The notes: a model not told the origin generated them from the letters alone. A stretch of 64,000 nt of DNA from Aurelia coerulea (GCA_039566865.1 CM076945.1:7057501-7121500), one strand, 5' to 3'. Numbered from the stretch's first letter, positions 20,887 to 32,050 are shown. Program-made: numbers and translations.

Positions 20887-23800
20887 AGCATAGGAATCAT
20901 TCGTCGTACATAGCCGATTGCTCGTGGCCCATGGTCGAAACCGCCAAAGCCTCATTTTCACGGACCAATCAGACGGCTAAAAAGCGAAGGAGACAAAAGA
21001 AACCCGTGAAGATTTTCCTAAATTTTACCTACCTTAATAAAACGCAACCAGGACAAAAAACTGCTTGAGATTTCCCGAAATTTTTAAAGCTATCTACTCT
21101 CCAGATGTTTGGGAGTAAAAGTTTGGATGCCGGTTAAAATATCTTCAGGATTGGCGGAGTTATTGCCTCTCCAATAGACAAAATCGGCGAAGGCTTGTCG
21201 AGACCTGTTTACGCCACTTCAAGTCAGGTGATAAAGCCTCTTGATAAACCTCTTTTGAATTTTATAAGTTATTTCGCAACGAGCAAACTTTTGCCATGAA
21301 TGTAAAAAGTAGTACAACACAGAAACTTCCCTAGAGTATTGCCACATGACTTGAAAGGTGCGAACAAGCCTTTGTTACCCTGTTACCTGTTACCTGGGTG
21401 TCGCAACTACCGCCGGTAGATTAGCGGTCATTTCCCTCCAGTATTCCCGATCAGCAGCCCATCTAACACATTTCCCGATGTTTGCTCCTGTCCACTCCTT
21501 GATGTCTGTCAACCATGTTCTGCGTGGTCTTCCTCTCTGTCTTTTTTCTTTTACTTTTCCTTCTATCAGTGTCTTTTGCATTCTATCACTTCTTATCATG
21601 TGACCAAAGTATTGCAATTTTCTCGTTATTATATTCTTTTTAAGTGATCTGCCATTTTCTTTGACCCTTTTAATAATTTCATCATTTGTTACGTGGGCTG
21701 TGTATGGAACTTTGAGAATTTTTCGAAACATCCACATCTCAAAGGCCTCTATCTTGTTCCACATTTCCTTACTGAATGTCCATGTTTCGCTGGCGTATAA
21801 GAAGGTCGATAAAACATAGCATTTCATGATTCTTTTTCGTGTTTCAATTCTAAGGCTTCTCGTCGTTAGAACATCTTTCATGTTTATAAACCTTTGTCTG
21901 GCTATTTCAATTCTTTTTCTTATCTCTGCCTCGCATTTTCCATCATCCGTTATTGTCACCCCAAGATATTTGAATGAATTCACTTGTTCCAATATTTTGC
22001 CATCTACTATTATTCCCAAACTTGGTCGATTTTCTTTCCGACTGACAACCATTGACTTCGTCTTTTTCACGTTCATCTTTAATCCTCTCACCAAACTTTC
22101 TTCTCTTACAACATTGACTATTGCTTGTAGAGCCTCTTCGGACTCTGCTAACAAGGCAGTATCATCAGCATACCTTAAGTTGGTAATATTGGTCCCACCT
22201 ATGTTTATGCCAGGGAGTTCATCTGCTTTTTGGAAAATTTCTTCAGTGTATAAATTGAAAAGTTTGGGAGACAGAACACACCCTTGTCTAACTCCACGCT
22301 TTATTTCAAAATCATTCGACTCACCCTGCTCCAGTCTTATACTCGCCGTTTGGTTCCAATATAGATTTTCTATGAGCTTTAAATCGGTAATGTCTATGGG
22401 AAGTTTCTTGAGTGCTCTAATTAATTTTTCATGATACACACGGTCGAACGCTTTTTCATAATCAATATAGCATATGAAGATATCCTGCTTCACTTCAAGG
22501 TATCGATCAAGTATTGTCCTGAGATTAAAAATGCCCTCTCTTGTCCCCATTCCTGCCCTAAATCCAGACTGCGAGTCTCTTATTTCTCCTTCAATTTTAT
22601 CTTCATTTCTTCCAAGAACAATTTTGAGAATTACTTTTACAACATGACTCATTAAGCTAATCGTTCTATGTTCTGAACATTCTTGGGCATTTTGCTTCTT
22701 TGGTAATCTTATGAAAATTGAATGTTTTAGGTCATGTGGAAAGTATCCTGTTTTGTATACTTCATTACAAATATCATATACAATATCCATTGTATCATCC
22801 TTTAAGGCCTTTAGATGCTCTACGAAAATTTTGTCTACCCCTGGTGCTTTTCCTGCCTTGATAACTTTGATTGCTCGTTCTACTTCACTCTTCAATAAAT
22901 CTGGACCTTCTTCACCATTGATCTGAACTTTTTCCTTTCTATTCGGGTCATCGTATAGTTCTTTTACGTATTCTTCCCATCTTGCTGCAACGTCTTTCTT
23001 GTCAAACAGCAGTTTCCCATTCTTGTCTTTTATGCATCCACTATTTGTTTTAATGTTTCTCTTTCTATCAGTCATCTTTTTCACCTTCTCATGCAATTCT
23101 CTTATTTTATGTTCACTCTCCAACTCTTCTATTTCTTTGCATAGGTCATTGTACCACTCCTCCTTCCTCTCCTTACATTTCCTTTTTATTTCCTTGTCAA
23201 TCAGCTTATAGTCAGGGCTATTTTTCCTTACTCTTCTCTCTGTCATCATATCTAGGATTTCTTGGGTCATCCATGACTTGTCTTTTCGACCCTCTTTCTT
23301 AGGTAGAACGCTGGCCTCTGCTCCATGGATACTCTTCTTCAAGCACTGCCATTTCTGATTGATCCTGTTTCTCTCATCCTCCACTTGTTCGTTTTCCTCG
23401 ATCATAAGAAAGTCAAATCTGTTCTTAACTTCTATAGAGAAACGCTCTTTGTAATGATCTTGCTTTAACAAATCAAGCTCATACTTTTCTTCTTTTTTAC
23501 TCTTTCTTGGAATTTTCAATTTAATTTTTAGCTTCGCTACCAGCAGACAATGATCTGACATAATGTCGGCTCCTGGATAAGTTTTAACGTTCTTGACATG
23601 ATTTCGAAATCTTTTTTTCACTAAAATATAGTCAATTTGGTTCCGAGTTCTATCTCCTGGGCTAGTCCATGTGTAAAGATGTCTTTTTTGATGTTGAAAC
23701 AATGTGTTAGAGATGGTCATGTTTTCTTCTTGACAGAACTGTACAAGTCTCTCCCCTCGATCATTTCTTTCCCCAAGGCCATAATTTCCTGTGATTTCAT

Positions 23801-24461
23801 CAGTGCATTCTGAGCCTACTTTGGCATTAAAGTCACCCATAATGATGAGCACATCTGGTCCTTTCACTTCCTCTAAACATTCACTGATTTCGTTGTAGAA
23901 TCTGTCCACTTCAGTATCACTATGGTCTTGTGTGGGTGCATATGCTTGAATGACGACGACATCAAAAGCCTTTGTAGACTTTTTCAATTCACATAGAAAC
24001 CGTAGGGGCATTGAATCTTCAATAAAAGAAAATTTAGCGAAAGACAATAGCAAGAACAATTGAAAACACAGATTGTGGCGTTTTCAGGTCGTTCTTACAA
24101 CAATCACTATTGTTATTACTATTGTCTCCCGGCCAGAATCTCTATTGTTCAAGGTTCAGTGCCTTGTCAGTTTGTTTGTGGCCATAACTCCACCAATCCT
24201 GGAGATATTTTAACCGGCATCCAAACTCTTACTCCCAAACATCTGGAGAGTAGATTGCTTTTAAAAAATTCGGGAAATCTCAAGCAGTTTTTTGTCCTGG
24301 TTGCGTTTTATGAAGGTAGGTAAAATTTAGGAAAATCTTCACGGGTTTCTTTTGTCTCCCTCGCTTTTTAGCCGTCTGATTGGTCCGTGAAAGTGAGGCT
24401 TTAGCGGTTTCGACCATGGGCCACGAGCAATCGGCTATGTACGACGAATGATTCCTATGCT
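20887..24461. mobile_element. Long-TIR element with 9-bp duplication, Mutator-like, carrying an RTE
   Basis: 281-bp terminal inverted repeats lie at 20887-21168 and 24181-24461, starting AGCATAGGAATCATTCGTCG. GGTGTCATG occurs immediately outside both ends (20878-20886, 24462-24470), a perfect 9-bp target duplication. Long inverted ends with 9-bp duplications are typical of Mutator-like elements. The interior is mostly an RTE-type retrotransposon and no Mutator transposase is visible, so the element is non-autonomous. Confidence 0.85.
21390..24059 (-). CDS. RTE-like non-LTR retrotransposon polyprotein, 5'-truncated
   Basis: An open frame of about 889 codons without a natural start; it begins inside the AP endonuclease. 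Endonuclease motifs IMGDFNAKVG, NQIDYILV and SDHCLLVA are present, but the N-terminal part of that domain is missing. The reverse transcriptase follows with SGFRAGMGTREG, DYEKAFDRV, RGVRQGCVLSP and catalytic YADD. The C-terminus has FKYLGVTITDDG, KLQYFGHMIRSD and RGRPRRTWLTDI, as in RTE/BovB-type proteins. Such proteins nick the target and copy their RNA there. There are no stops over 2.7 kb, so the copy is fairly young. Downstream on the minus strand, AGGTAACAGGTAACAGGGT near 21375-21395 may be the simple-repeat tail. It sits between the inverted ends of 20887-24461. Confidence 0.9.
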   Translation of the reverse strand: MFLLLSFAKFSFIEDSMPLRFLCELKKSTKAFDVVVIQAYAPTQDHSDTEVDRFYNEISECLEEVKGPDVLIIMGDFNAKVGSECTDEITGNYGLGERNDRGERLVQFCQEENMTISNTLFQHQKRHLYTWTSPGDRTRNQIDYILVKKRFRNHVKNVKTYPGADIMSDHCLLVAKLKIKLKIPRKSKKEEKYELDLLKQDHYKERFSIEVKNRFDFLMIEENEQVEDERNRINQKWQCLKKSIHGAEASVLPKKEGRKDKSWMTQEILDMMTERRVRKNSPDYKLIDKEIKRKCKERKEEWYNDLCKEIEELESEHKIRELHEKVKKMTDRKRNIKTNSGCIKDKNGKLLFDKKDVAARWEEYVKELYDDPNRKEKVQINGEEGPDLLKSEVERAIKVIKAGKAPGVDKIFVEHLKALKDDTMDIVYDICNEVYKTGYFPHDLKHSIFIRLPKKQNAQECSEHRTISLMSHVVKVILKIVLGRNEDKIEGEIRDSQSGFRAGMGTREGIFNLRTILDRYLEVKQDIFICYIDYEKAFDRVYHEKLIRALKKLPIDITDLKLIENLYWNQTASIRLEQGESNDFEIKRGVRQGCVLSPKLFNLYTEEIFQKADELPGINIGGTNITNLRYADDTALLAESEEALQAIVNVVREESLVRGLKMNVKKTKSMVVSRKENRPSLGIIVDGKILEQVNSFKYLGVTITDDGKCEAEIRKRIEIARQRFINMKDVLTTRSLRIETRKRIMKCYVLSTFLYASETWTFSKEMWNKIEAFEMWMFRKILKVPYTAHVTNDEIIKRVKENGRSLKKNIITRKLQYFGHMIRSDRMQKTLIEGKVKEKRQRGRPRRTWLTDIKEWTGANIGKCVRWAADREYWREMTANLPAVVATPR

Positions 24462-24681
24462 GGTGTCATGTCCTCGCGCAGCTTAGTTTATCGTGGGCTA
24501 TGTTGAACAATGTTGAAGCTATTGAAAACGTCTTTTGTCCATGGCTATTGAAAGCAACGCGTCCTATTGAGTCCTATTGTACATTCATCCAAGCCTGTTG
24601 GGACAGTTGCTTCGTCAACCATGATCTTTTGTGCGCTGAATGAAAAACAAGGCAAAGAGAACGATCTAACCGCCTTCAGAC

Positions 24682-24945
24682 TAGCCTACGCGTAGACCCA
24701 TTATCCCAAAGGAGGAAAGGGTCTACGAAACAATGAGCGAAGGCTTGCTACGGCCGCCCAATTAATCATCCTTTTCAAATGATTTGTGAAACGCGTTGAA
24801 ACCAAAGAATAGAAATATTTCTATGGTTGAAACAAAGGCTGCATAAAGTAAGTTTCCAGAAATCTAGAAACCTCAGTAGCAAGCTTTTGCTCTTTGTTTC
24901 GTAGACCCTTTCCTCCTTTGGGATAATGGGTCTACGCGTAGGCTA
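24682..24945. mobile_element. MITE (TAGCCTACG family), copy 2, complete
   Basis: A 264-bp unit with inverted ends TAGCCTACGCGTAGACCCAT and CCTTCAGAC exactly duplicated at 24673-24681 and 24946-24954. It is the inverse of copy 1 at 11559. The inverted ends extend about 60 bp. Nine-base duplication supports a Mutator-like mobiliser. Confidence 0.9.
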
Positions 24946-25029
24946 CCTTCAGACCTGAAACGACTTTAGTATAATGTGACGGTCGACTTTGGAGACACAA
25001 AAGGATCATGGCTAGCTAGAGAAGTGGGT

Positions 25030-25150
25030 TGCATAGCCTTTCCGAAAGAGCGTATGAGATTTTTTAAAACAATAGGATTTTCAGGCTCAGGGATTTTTAC
25101 AGATTTTTGCCAAAAGTGTACGAGATTTTTAGAGAGTGATACGCCCCTCG
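25030..25150. repeat. TCGAGGGG family, left-truncated copy
   Basis: GCGTATGAGATTTTTTAAAA, then GTACGAGATTTTTAGAGAGT and ATACGCCCCTCG match the family at 57445-57589. The left terminus is missing. Confidence 0.6.
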
Positions 25151-25484
25151 TCCTACTAGAGCTTGACGTAACGTTTTGAGTAGTAATGACAAAAGTACGT
25201 TAGAGCAAATGTTGAAATTTGAGGTCTGGGTTGGAGACAAACCGTTTGTTTTGTTACGAGGCAATGGGTGATAGGATATTTCCGACGCCGTCAATAGTCC
25301 CAATACTTTTTCACCCCGAGAGTAAAATGTTTTCGATGTCATTTCGGTATTCTTTCGAAAGAGGAAGAGAAGAATAAGATTTGCATGAAACATTTACAAC
25401 ATTTAAGCTTGTAGAAGGAGCGCCGGAGTGAAAATGTATTGGCAAAGAAGCTCTACTCTTACCGAGGCTCTGGCTGTATCCATA

Positions 25485-26090
25485 CCGTAAAAACTCTATT
25501 AAGCCCCGGGGGCTTATTCAATTTCGGACACTCTAGAGGGGGGCTTAAAGAAGACAGGGGGCTTACTAGAGAGAGGGGGCTTATTCATAAAATCAAATGA
25601 CCAGGGTATATATGATATTTGGCCAAATCGACATAAAATTTACGAATCAAACGCATAAATTCGACACAGTTTGATCTCAAACCATATCAAAATTAACATG
25701 CAAACTTGCTTAGCTAAATAAATGGAAAGTCTTTGGCAGCCTCTGGAATTTGATATAAGTTTGGGGGGCTTAATAGAGAGGGTACCCTGGATCAGAGTAT
25801 TTTTAGTATATGGAAAAAAAATAAAAATAAAAAATAAAAAAAAATAAAAAAAAATTTAAAGAAAAAAAATAAAAAAAGGGAGAAAAGAAGGGAGGAAGGA
25901 AAAATTTTTCCTTCCTCCTTTTTTCTTTTTTCTTTTTTATAATTTTTTTTCGAATACTTTAATTTTTTCAATTTTTTTCAAATACTTTAATTTTTTACAA
26001 ATACTAAAAATACTCTGATCCAGGGTATAGAGAGGGGGGCTTATCTAAAATTTTGGCTCAGAGGGGAGGGGCTTATTAGAGCTTTTAAGA
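25485..26090. mobile_element. CCGTAAAAGCTCT-family TA element, copy 1
   Basis: Ends close to CCGTAAAAGCTCTAATAAGC are inverted to each other, with TA on both sides. Several GGGGGCTTATTAGAG-like motifs lie near the ends. The internal 120 bp (TCTCAAACCATATCAAAATT onward) recurs in 53995-54253. It was enlarged by the nested hairpin at 25785-26025. Confidence 0.8.
25785..26025. mobile_element. A/T-rich hairpin MITE nested in the previous element
   Basis: CCCTGGATCAGAGTATTTTT at the left and its inverse at the right are flanked by TA at 25783-25784 and 26026-26027. The interior folds as an A-rich arm and a T-rich arm around GGAAGGAAAAATTTTTCCTT, so the whole unit is one long hairpin. Confidence 0.85.
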
Positions 26091-26490
26091 TATCTGTGCT
26101 CTTTTTATTTCTCAGCCTACTAGATGTTTGCCTATACGAAGAAATGGCCAAAAGTGTTGGCAGATTTTGAAAAACTTGGTTTCCTCGATAACGAGTCACT
26201 ACAATAGCAAATAACAAGCAGGGACTTCATCACAGTGAGCGAAACTGTATCGAGCATAAGATTGCCTCAAGAGAGTTTAGTCTAAAGTTACTTGTTCGTT
26301 TCTTTGTGCAAATGACAATGACAAAAGGCCCTGGGGGCGAGGTTGCAAATGATGTTGATTCTTTTGAAATAACTTTGTGCGTTCAAAATTTTTTAAAGAA
26401 TCTTTCTTTGCAGTGCAGTGTTTTCCATCCTTCTTGTCATTCTTCTTTGTCCAGCGTTTATGGGTCATGTTACCAGAATGGGTCATAATA

Positions 26491-26874
26491 CACGTTTTTT
26501 CTTTTATAAGAAACTTGGGTAAGCCCATAGTGCTAAAAGTTTCCTAATTTTACGTGAAAATTTCAGTCTTTTAGTACTAAAAGTGTTTCTTATTTTTGGA
26601 TGCATTTAGGATGCATGTAGTTTCTACCACTGCCAAGTACTCGGTTCTTGACAGACAGCACAATTTTTAGCGAGAAGGGAGAGTTCTATTTGATTCAAAA
26701 CATAAATCTATCATGAGTATTACTAAAATATAAAGGCTCAACGACAATTTTCCCATGATTTCCTTGTGTTTGGCTTTAAAAGTTTGTTAGCAATTCTCAA
26801 GCATAGTACTAGAGTTTCTTAATTTGTTCGCCATCTAGTTTCTTATAAACAAGTTTCTTATAAAAGAAAACGTG
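26491..26874. mobile_element. CACGTTTTTT-family TA element, copy B
   Basis: 384 bp with inverted CACGTTTT ends and flanking TA. It matches copy A (20238-20628) throughout, including the AGTACTAGAGTTTCTTAA motif. Confidence 0.85.
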
Positions 26875-26914
26875 TAGGTCATGGGTCATAGTGGGCTATA
26901 TCATACTATCAAAT

Positions 26915-27059
26915 TCGAGGGCCATTTCACTCATTCGAAAAAGCGTATGAGATTTTTTCAGAACAAAGGATTTTTACGGATTTTTGAAGGATTTTTCTTG
27001 AAACAAAAGGATTTTTGCCAAAGGTGTACGAGATTCTTTGGGAGTGAAATGCCCCTCGA
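26915..27059. mobile_element. TCGAGGGG-family element with 6-bp duplication TCAAAT
   Basis: 145 bp, inverted ends TCGAGGGC/GCCCCTCGA, and TCAAAT immediately outside both. The inside has two direct copies of GTA(T/C)GAGATT with GGATTTTT motifs between them. Sister copies are at 30733-30874 and 57445-57589. Confidence 0.85.
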
Positions 27060-27344
27060 TCAAATTTTGGCCCTGTTTTTGAGCCCCCCTTTGGATTCTC
27101 AGAGGTATATCTATACCGGACTTCCCCACAGAGGATTCACTCCCCCTCCCCGATCTGTGTCTGAATAAGGGGATTTTCGTTTCTTTTTTGTTCCAATTTG
27201 CAACAGATAGTGGTGCAAAACGAGTAAAAGACAGACTGATTTGTGGAATCGACATAGTAGGGAAGCATACCGTTCAAATCCTTATTGGATGCTGAAGCAC
27301 GCGGAAATTATCCAATTTCACGGTATTCAGCCAATCAAATCGCC

Positions 27345-27722
27345 CCCCGGGGGGGGGGCACTCCCATACTTGACCTGACGGGATGTGCCGCTCAACAGGG
27401 TGTCCTTTTACGGTAAAAATTATGCGACAGGGTGTCCTTTTCTAACGAAAATTATGCGACAGGGTATTATAATAGGTAAAAAATTTATGCGACAGGGTAT
27501 CACAAGCAAAAATTGCGTTCTACACTATATTTGAGATGCAAAATTTTTATGCGACAGGGTATCACAAGCAAAAATTGCGTTCTACACTATATTTGAGTTG
27601 CAAAATTTTTATGCGACAGGGTATACTTTTGGCCTATTTTTTATGCGACAGGGTGCAGGGTGTGGAGAGGTTTTCCGCACACCCCCGTCACTTCCCTAGT
27701 CAAGTACCCCCCCCCCCCCGGG
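27345..27722. mobile_element. G-capped element, copy b
   Basis: CCCGGGGGGGGGGCACTCCC opens the unit and a long C run plus GGG closes it. AATCGCCC and AATCGCCT flank it (8 bp, one change). The interior is a decayed tandem array of about 35-75 bp units containing ATGCGACAGGGT(A/G)T and CAAAATTTTT, about six copies. Confidence 0.85.
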
Positions 27723-27730
27723 AATCGCCT

Positions 27731-28443
27731 CTTTCTAAATTCGTGATATCTATATTTTAAATTACGCAACGAGACCCATCCAAATTTTTAATCAATTCCA
27801 ACTAGTGAACAAAAGGTCGTATTTCAACAAACTAATGAAAATTGTCACTTTTTAGAAGCTTTTACAAGATATCTCAACACAATATACAAACAGAAATCCA
27901 AAAACGAAATCCAGAAAAATTCAACTTGATTTTAATGATGTATAACCTAAATTGTTTTCATATAACCGCTGATATTTTGTAAGTAGCTTTAATTTGTTGT
28001 TCCTTAAAATCTACAAAGTTTCCGAATCATACCCCAAATCTATGGGCAATTCATCCAAAATTTTAACAAAATATATGAAATTTGATTTAATACCCAAGAA
28101 GGTAAATTTTTAATCAAACATTTATTCCCATTTGTAATCTTGCCAAAAATGACGCCCTAAAATTTATTTTCTTGCTGAGGAAAGGTACTTCAAAATATGG
28201 TGGTTAGTTACCCCCCACCCCGGGGTTGATATTGGTACGATTTGAAACAAAAAATGTTTTCTAAGATTCCCAACCGCGTTTCTTGCCTCTCAATTTTCGA
28301 AATCCGCTCTTTGAGATTTTTCGATTGATGCCTGTTTGGCTATGCTTTTATGAGACATGCAAACAGAGAAAGTTGAGAATAACTTTTGTCTATCTCCTTT
28401 TTGAAAGTATGAAGCTACGGTGAATTTGCAAGAACACTGCGAC
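27731..28443. other. No gene recognised
   Basis: AT-rich sequence with a stray CCCCCCACCCCGGGG block near 28210, perhaps the remnant end of another G-capped element. Confidence 0.35.
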
Positions 28444-28451
28444 TGAATTTC

Positions 28452-28772
28452 CCGGGGGTTGGGTACTTCACTTAAATTTGTACGGGGTTGTGTCCACGAA
28501 AAAACTTTTCTTTACCCGCTCCAAAATCTTTCGCTCAAAATCATAGCCTGTTCTAGAAAAAATTGGTAAAAAGTATACTCCAAAACATGAAATTTTACCG
28601 AAAAAATGACCCATTTTCATTTTCCCTTTTGACATGATTTGACAACCTGCTCTAGAAAAACTACCTCATTTTGATACCCTGTGCTAGAAAAAATTCGCGA
28701 AAAATTGGTGAAAACGATCCCCTTAGAAACGGTACACCCCCGTCGGACAAATATACTCAGTACCACCCCGGG
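28452..28772. mobile_element. G-capped element, copy c
   Basis: CCGGGGGTTGGGTACTTCAC and the inverse-type end GTACCACCCCGGG enclose repeats of CTAGAAAAAAT and GACAACCTGCTCTAG. The octamer TGAATTTC is perfectly duplicated at 28444-28451 and 28773-28780. A decayed relative occurs at about 56480-56690. Confidence 0.85.
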
Positions 28773-28780
28773 TGAATTTC

Positions 28781-29280
28781 TAGCCTAATAATAGAACAGT
28801 GTTGACAAAGAAGGCCGATTCTTTCCCGTTGTTTTCATTCAATGAGATCATAAAATAGAATAGTCTATATTCTAATGATTCTATATTATAGTCTATGGTC
28901 TATAGTCTATATTACATATTTAGATTTCTCGTTACTCAATTTGTTTACTTTACTCAGTCCTTGCATAGCGAAATTCATAAGACATCCCTCAGGATTTGAA
29001 GCGATAGAAAGCAACATCAAGCAGGGTCAAGGTAACTATGAGGTACCTGACTCACTGACTGTTTGCATAGCAACTGACACTTTTCCTACGTGAACAAGTT
29101 GAATAAAATCTTGGCCTGACAACGGCATGACCCAGGGAGGTTCATGGCATGGGGCATGACAACATAGGGCTCAAATCTTTAAAAAGATCTTGATTACGTA
29201 GTTTCAAAATGGCGGCATTTATCAAATTTGAGGCTATGACGTCATTAAATTTCTAAATCCTAAACAAAAAAAGCTTATTA
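28781..29280. other. No gene recognised; TCTATAGTC-rich patch
   Basis: Short imperfect repeats of TCTATA(G/T)TC near 28862-28915. The remainder is unique, with chance frames only. Confidence 0.35.
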
Positions 29281-30470
29281 TTATTATTATCAATTTCTTT
29301 ATTGTTGGATTATAAATGACAAAAGATAGCTAAAAGTAATTAGCTAATTTATTCCAACTTTAAAACATTAAAATACAAATATTACATAAGAAAAATAGTG
29401 GATAAAATATTTACAAGTCATCAAAAGTATACAGTGTAAAAGTAAAAGTAGATATCTAATAATATTCATCATAAAAAGCCCAAATTCGGAATAAAAACGC
29501 GGCATAATTTGCATGGACAATTTTCTCCGTTCCAACTTTTTATTTTTGTTTTAAACTGACAAAGGGATTCTGAACTACGTATCGTTGGTGGTAACATTTG
29601 CCACAGCTGCGGACCTTTGAAACGGATGCTTTCTGTCCCGTTGTTGACAGATCTCACCCTAGGTTGAAAGAATTCGTTATTGTTGCGCAGATTGTAATGA
29701 CTTTCATTTTCACAGAAAATTTCCTGCATGAATGAAGGGTTCAGGTCATTTCTAGTTTTGTACATTTCAGTCATAAGTAGCTGCAAGTTCTTTGTATGAA
29801 TAGTAACGGCACAGTCCTTCTCTAATAGCTCACTATAAGTAGATTCGGCATCCTTATAAGTAATTCTCAAAGCCCTTTCCTGTATTTTGTTAATTTTTTT
29901 GTTAAGCTGCCTGCTGTGAAACATCCAGATTAAAGGACAATATTGAAACTGACTGGTAATAAATGCCCTCATGAGTGTTCTTAGTTTGCTCTGATCCATG
30001 TATGGGGATATGCGAGCAAGTGCATAAAGTTTATTGCTAGCCTTTTGGCACAATTTGGAAACATGATTATCGAAGGAAAGTTTGCTATCAATTTGAACTC
30101 CGAGTAGCTTCTCTTCGGAGCTATTTACAACATCAGCATTTCCAATCCTAACAGTAACAGGGTCATCACATCTCTGCCCAAGAACCAGAAGATGGCATTT
30201 ATCTGCATTTAATTTCATAAAGTTGTCGGCAAACCATTCCAAAGCTAAACTACAGTCATTTTCAAGCCTATGAGCTATATTGTCCAGGTTCTTATCGCAG
30301 GCATAGATTGTAGTATCATCTGCATAATTACATATACGTGACTTGACTCTTGGAATGCAACTTTTCATTGTTAGTGATTCCCTGCTATTATGGTTGCTTG
30401 ACGTTTGGCGTTCAAGCCTGCTCTGCTTTTCAAGAAAACGTGAATTGATACTGCTTATGGGGGTGGCCAA
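29281..30470 (-). pseudogene. CR1/L2-like LINE, 5'-truncated reverse transcriptase
   Basis: The minus-strand frame 30470-29469 becomes recognisable at about 30341 with SRICNYADDTTIYAC, that is, at the catalytic YADD of the reverse transcriptase. It continues through the thumb and C-terminal part (FADNFMKLNADKCHLLVLG, KLLGVQIDSKLSFDNHV, SQFQYCPLIWMFHSR, RALRITYKD) and ends in RVFIPNLGFL. The 43 residues before it are not RT-like and mark the truncation junction or a rearrangement. The 3' end is a short ATA/TAA repeat near 29275-29295, a common tail of this group. The fragment cannot encode a working enzyme because the fingers and most of the palm are gone. Confidence 0.85.
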
Positions 30471-30732
30471 GTTACCTAATAAGTTGGGATAAGTAGGGGC
30501 AGACAGTTCGCAGATTTTAGCCTTTTGGAACGGTTTTACAGTTTTCGGCCGTTAAAATGGCTGTTTTACGGTTCAATCTCTCTCTCAACGGCTTTTCACA
30601 TTTCTTCACTAAAATATGATTCGAGAAGTCAAATGATTCCAAAATTGAGGATAAAGCTCTGAGCAACTGTCCAATTCGATATAATTTTGGGGAGAATTCC
30701 ACTAAATTGCGTTTTCAGTTGCACCAACGGAT
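30471..30732. other. No gene recognised
   Basis: Unique sequence between the LINE fragment and the next small element. Confidence 0.35.
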
Positions 30733-30874
30733 TTGAGGAGCGTATCTCTAAAAATCTAGCACACCCTTTGGCAAAAGTCCATTTGTTTTCAAGAAAAATC
30801 CGATAAAATCCCTGAAAATCCTATATTGTTTTAGAAAATCTTGTACACTTTTGAAAGAGTGATACACCCCTCGA
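30733..30874. mobile_element. TCGAGGGG-family element with 6-bp duplication ACGGAT
   Basis: 142 bp, reverse orientation relative to 57445-57589. The ends are TTGAGGAGCG and CACCCCTCGA; ACGGAT lies immediately outside both. Confidence 0.8.
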
Positions 30875-30910
30875 ACGGATTCAAGGCACTGGTTCTTTGG
30901 GAAATGCCCA

Positions 30911-31085
30911 CATAAGCGTACGGGGTGGGGGGGCCGGGGGGCGGCAGCCCCCCCAATTTTTGAGAAATCGTCGAAAATCAGCCCCAATCGGGCAAAAATC
31001 TGCCCTCAGTCGGGCAAAGATGTTGGTAAACAATGGACTTTGTGTCGGGCCGCCCCCCTAGATTTTTTCTTCCCGTACGCTTATG
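30911..31085. mobile_element. Small element with CATAAGCGTACGGG ends and 8-bp duplication
   Basis: 14-bp inverted ends CATAAGCGTACGGG/CCCGTACGCTTATG, with AATGCCCA perfectly duplicated at 30903-30910 and 31086-31093. The interior is G/C-rich with AATCGGGCAAA repeats. Eight-base duplication suggests a hAT- or P-type mobiliser. Confidence 0.85.
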
Positions 31086-31448
31086 AATGCCCATGATACA
31101 CAACTGGCCAAAGTTATACGGCCAGCCTGCATAAAATAATTCGAAAAAGGAAAGGCCACGATACCAGCGTCGATCGTTGGATCCAAAGATGCTTGCGGCG
31201 ACGAATGAGTAAACAACTTTGATGGCAGAAACAACGCAACACGACGAAGAAACCACAGCAGATATGTGAAAATTTATATTTTACCAGACTTCTTCAGGGC
31301 AAGACAATTCTGCGTAGCCATCACATCTGACAAATCACGTGTAACCTCTCCTTTTCAAATCGCTGTGCATATTTAAATTCTGAATATAACTGTCACATAA
31401 CTGCCCTGAAGAAGTGCTGCATGGCAGAACGAAATATTGGTAGAAATA

Positions 31449-32050
31449 CCGGGTGCGCCAAAATAAACTATGCACGTTTGGCAGGCCACAATAAATCGTA
31501 CACTGGATCGATTTTGAAGATTTATGACTTAATATTTAGCAGAAAGCCTGAATTAGATTCTAGGACTTTTTGCAAACTTTTCCGTTTTCAGTTTTTAGAG
31601 CTAGAAGCGAGTTTCTTAAATGTTCGTTTTCGAAAACATTGAAAACGATAACAAAACGTCGATCAACTTCTGAAAGGTCCAACATGAATAAACGAAGAGA
31701 AACGTTTTAGGGGGATTTGGAGGTTCAGTATGAACTCTCGTACAGCAGATTACAATTGGTCGATTTTTAAATCGCAAATCACCACGAAAAAGTTCCCTCT
31801 TTGTCCATTCATGTCGGTACTTTAGAAAATTTTATCGATGTTTTTTTTATCGTATTCAGTGTTTTCGAAAAGTAAAATCTTAGGAAACTCGCTTCTAGCT
31901 CTAAAAACTGGCAATAAAAAAATTTGCAAAAAATACCAGTATCTAATTCAGGCTTTCTGCTAACGAATAAGTCATAAATCTTCAAAATCGGTCCAGTGTA
32001 CGATTTATTGTGGCCTGCCAAACGTGCATAGTTTATTTTGGCGCACCCGG
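31449..32050. mobile_element. Mariner-like element with CCGGGTGCGCC ends, nested
   Basis: Inverted ends CCGGGTGCGCCAAAATAAAC; TA on the left and a mutated TG on the right. The arms are about 200 bp each. Both arms contain a similar frame (31421-31642 plus; 31809-32021 minus) with the shared phrase SRKPELD, which is explained by arm identity. Confidence 0.75.

Noticed and set aside
21826..23211. Plus-strand frames across 21.8-23.2 kb
   Set aside because: Antisense shadows of the RTE polyprotein.
31280..31420. Penelope- or LINE-type CCCTGAAGAAG signature
   Set aside because: Only a short inverted motif (ACTTCTTCAGGGCA / TGCCCTGAAGAAGT) is present, with no coding or tail evidence.
31421..32021. 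Paired 70-73-codon frames with SRKPELD as a small gene
   Set aside because: Explained by the inverted arms of the mariner-like element at 31449-32050.
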